Below are positions 13,631 to 15,461 of a stretch of 15,461 bases of DNA, piece by piece (positions within the stretch are counted from its first letter, which is position 1; each line of letters begins with the position of its first letter). The notes under the pieces were generated by a model. That model searched no databases. It had not been told where the DNA came from and saw only the letters and a list, made by a program, of their open reading frames with translations. The stretch is from Clostridiales bacterium (lineage in GTDB: Bacteria; Bacillota; Clostridia; TANB77; CAG-508): positions 221,377 to 236,837 of the forward strand of contig DNVW01000006.1 of the NCBI GenBank assembly GCA_003507395.1. Reading direction: 5' to 3'. The position numbers and the translations under genes were made by a program.

Positions 13631-15461
13631 TTATTTATGATAACTTATTGTAATTGATGTTCCTTTTTCTACATTAGTTAAATCAACATAGTAACCTTCT
13701 GTATCATTTCCTTTTACATAGCCATTTGATTGAGCTGTTTCAAAATTGTATGTTGTACTTTCTATTGTTAGTTTAAACTCTTTTGATGTATCAATTCCTT
13801 CTAGATTTACTCTTCTAGCATTTGATTCTTCTAATGTAATATCTCTTGTCTCTGTTGATGTTGAGTTATCATTTATTATAGTGTTGAATATAGACTGTAA
13901 CTCTTCTGATGACATAGAACCTGTATAAGATTTGTCTGCATAACTATATTGCCCTGCATCTCCGTCATTTTTTATTTTATCATATAATTTGCCTTTAACA
14001 TTTCTTTCAGTTGTTGTTCCCCACCAGTGAGAGATTATCTCTGTACCTTCACTATTACATTTCTCTAAATTTGCTTTTGTTGGATTTAATATTGTTTCTG
14101 ATAATGTTCCACTCATATTTAATCCAATTGTGTAGAATTTAGACATTGTTCCAGTCGTTCCATAATAATGTGATGTTATTTGTTGTTTGTAGTAGTCAGC
14201 TGTTCTAATTGTATAATATGCTTCATTTTCAGTTGTGTCACTACCACTTCCTTGTCTTGAGCCTGTAAGTCCTTTAAAGTCTGTTTTATAGTATGTTGGA
14301 TCTCCATCTGATAATAATATCATAACTGGTGTACGTGTTATTGTCTTTTCTTTTCCATTTACAGTTGTAGTATAAGTTGTACCTGCAGACATAAGCATTT
14401 CTGCTCCCGCTTTAATTCCTGCTTGTGTAAATGTTCCACCATATACGTTTATACTCTTGTCAGATTGTTCATTTACATTTGTCGATATTATATCTTTATC
14501 ATAATATTGTCTTCTATCATAATCATAATAGCTACTATCGGTTATTGTTAAGTATTTTCCATTAGTCTTTGGAGTATATTTTCCAAGTTCAAATAATTTT
14601 ACTGCATCTGCTTCATTAGAATAATTATTATCTTCTTTTGAACTATATGCTACTACACCAATTCTACTATCTGGATTTTCTTTCATTATTGTTGTGATTG
14701 CACTATTTACAGCATTAACCATCTTTTTATCTTTATCATTATCATTCATACTTCCAGATACATCTAGTACAAATACTACGTCAAGTGGTGTTTTTACAGA
14801 TGTTTGTGAAGTTGTAGTTGTTGTTATTTCTATTGTTCCTTGTATGTCTTGATTAAATGTGTTTGTAATGTTGTATCCATCATAAGATGTATCATAATTT
14901 CTAACTGTTTTTTCTCTAACAGAATATTCGTTTAATTGAACATTTCCATTGTTGTCTAATACATATTCTCCATTTTCATCAACTTTGTATTTTGGAAGAT
15001 TTTCAAATTTATATTCTGTTGTTCCATTTTCTAAAACTACTTTTTTATCTGTTGGTTGACCATTTTTCAATAAGTCTATTGTTATTTCTGGATGAACTAG
15101 TGTTGTTCCTTCCGGATCAACCCAAGTTTTTGTTCCAGCTACTTCTACAGTATTGTCTTGTTCTATTGTATTTGTAAAGTCTGTTCCATTTTGTGCTGAT
15201 GTATATCCTTCAACTATTTCTTCACTAACTGTATAAACATATTCGTGTCCATCTGTTAAATTGTATTTGTCTAAGTTATCAAATAAATAGGTTGTTGTTC
15301 CATTTGTTAATTCTCTAAAGTCAACTTTTACACTATCTCTTAATAAATTAATTGTTATTGTTGGATGCTCTGCTCCTTGTGGTGCTATCCATGTTTTTGT
15401 TCCACTTACTGAAATTTTCTTTTGGTTAATTGTATTTATAAAGTTTGTTCCATTTTGTGTT
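13631..15461 (-). CDS. Surface protein with Cna_B repeats and a C-terminal VWA domain, 5' end outside window
   Basis: The frame stays open to the right edge (first whole codon at 15460), giving 609 visible residues; the TTG at 15070 is an internal leucine codon, not a start. Two Cna_B-type domains come first, about residues 16-105 and 106-205. Each opens with SGTKTW or AGTKTW (candidate isopeptide Lys) and closes with YTVSEE or YSVREK (candidate Glu) and an NGTDFTNT- or NITNTF-type end. A von Willebrand A domain follows, with MIDAS residues DVSGS (233-237), a Thr in GGTFTQAG (about 343) and LLSDGDPT (383-390). About 75 residues of unassigned beta-rich sequence follow, and the protein ends ITISYHK. 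No LPxTG motif or C-terminal anchor is visible. Such domains typically serve adhesion, but that role is inferred. Confidence 0.88.
   Translation of the reverse strand, partial: TQNGTNFINTINQKKISVSGTKTWIAPQGAEHPTITINLLRDSVKVDFRELTNGTTTYLFDNLDKYNLTDGHEYVYTVSEEIVEGYTSAQNGTDFTNTIEQDNTVEVAGTKTWVDPEGTTLVHPEITIDLLKNGQPTDKKVVLENGTTEYKFENLPKYKVDENGEYVLDNNGNVQLNEYSVREKTVRNYDTSYDGYNITNTFNQDIQGTIEITTTTTSQTSVKTPLDVVFVLDVSGSMNDNDKDKKMVNAVNSAITTIMKENPDSRIGVVAYSSKEDNNYSNEADAVKLFELGKYTPKTNGKYLTITDSSYYDYDRRQYYDKDIISTNVNEQSDKSINVYGGTFTQAGIKAGAEMLMSAGTTYTTTVNGKEKTITRTPVMILLSDGDPTYYKTDFKGLTGSRQGSGSDTTENEAYYTIRTADYYKQQITSHYYGTTGTMSKFYTIGLNMSGTLSETILNPTKANLEKCNSEGTEIISHWWGTTTERNVKGKLYDKIKNDGDAGQYSYADKSYTGSMSSEELQSIFNTIINDNSTSTETRDITLEESNARRVNLEGIDTSKEFKLTIESTTYNFETAQSNGYVKGNDTEGYYVDLTNVEKGTSITISYHK

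Noticed and set aside
15070..15070. Translation start of the VWA protein at 15070.
   Set aside because: The codon is TTG inside a Cna_B domain (DLLKNG), and the frame stays open with domain-like sequence to the right edge.

Overview
This window reads as chromosomal DNA from a low-GC Gram-positive bacterium, most likely a member of the Clostridia (possibly an uncultured gut lineage; this is inferred from gene content, not proven). Supporting signs are very AT-rich DNA, strong AGGAGG-type ribosome binding sites, consensus TTGACA-17-TATAAT promoters, a T-box leader, an L21 leader, a LexA of Firmicute layout and a TIGR04086-type membrane protein. Almost everything is on the minus strand, so it is best read from right to left.

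Right edge to 13.6 kb: a 5'-truncated gene for a large surface protein with two Cna_B-type repeats followed by a von Willebrand A domain, closed by a clear terminator. 13.4-12.3 kb: a monocistronic gene for a putative zinc metallopeptidase (HEFIH plus a downstream Glu), preceded by a phased array of TTACA/TCACA motifs. 12.3-12.0 kb: the only plus-strand gene, a 60-residue membrane peptide, whose promoter lies back to back with that of rplU. 12.0-11.1 kb: rplU-rpmA behind an L21-type autoregulatory leader. It is unusual because L27 lacks the cleavable Firmicute N-terminal extension and no prp protease gene sits between the two. A palindromic repeat overlaps the rpmA stop codon.

11.0-8.7 kb: trpS-obgE from its own promoter; the TrpRS carries the cysteine pattern of the [4Fe-4S]-binding TrpRS type. 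8.7-7.4 kb: lexA and a co-oriented membrane protein with a possible FxLYD-like domain. 7.35-0.2 kb: a T-box (Ile specifier AUC) controlled unit ileS-queA-tgt, continued by a WG-repeat membrane-anchored protein and a TIGR04086 membrane protein. The tight spacing suggests that queuosine biosynthesis (TGT and QueA) is transcribed under control of uncharged tRNA-Ile. The WG-repeat gene has a 1-base frameshift near its 3' end. 0.2 kb to left edge: tRNA-Val(TAC), then a cut-off tRNA-Asp(GTC), with their own promoter.

Most of the window is core translation and housekeeping (aminoacyl-tRNA synthetases, tRNA modification, ribosomal proteins, Obg, LexA). I saw no CRISPR array, transposase, phage gene or defence cassette. 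The points most worth a second look are the iron-sulfur TrpRS, the T-box/queuosine linkage, the prp-less L27, the phased repeat array before the metallopeptidase gene, the divergent small membrane protein, and the palindrome in the rpmA tail.
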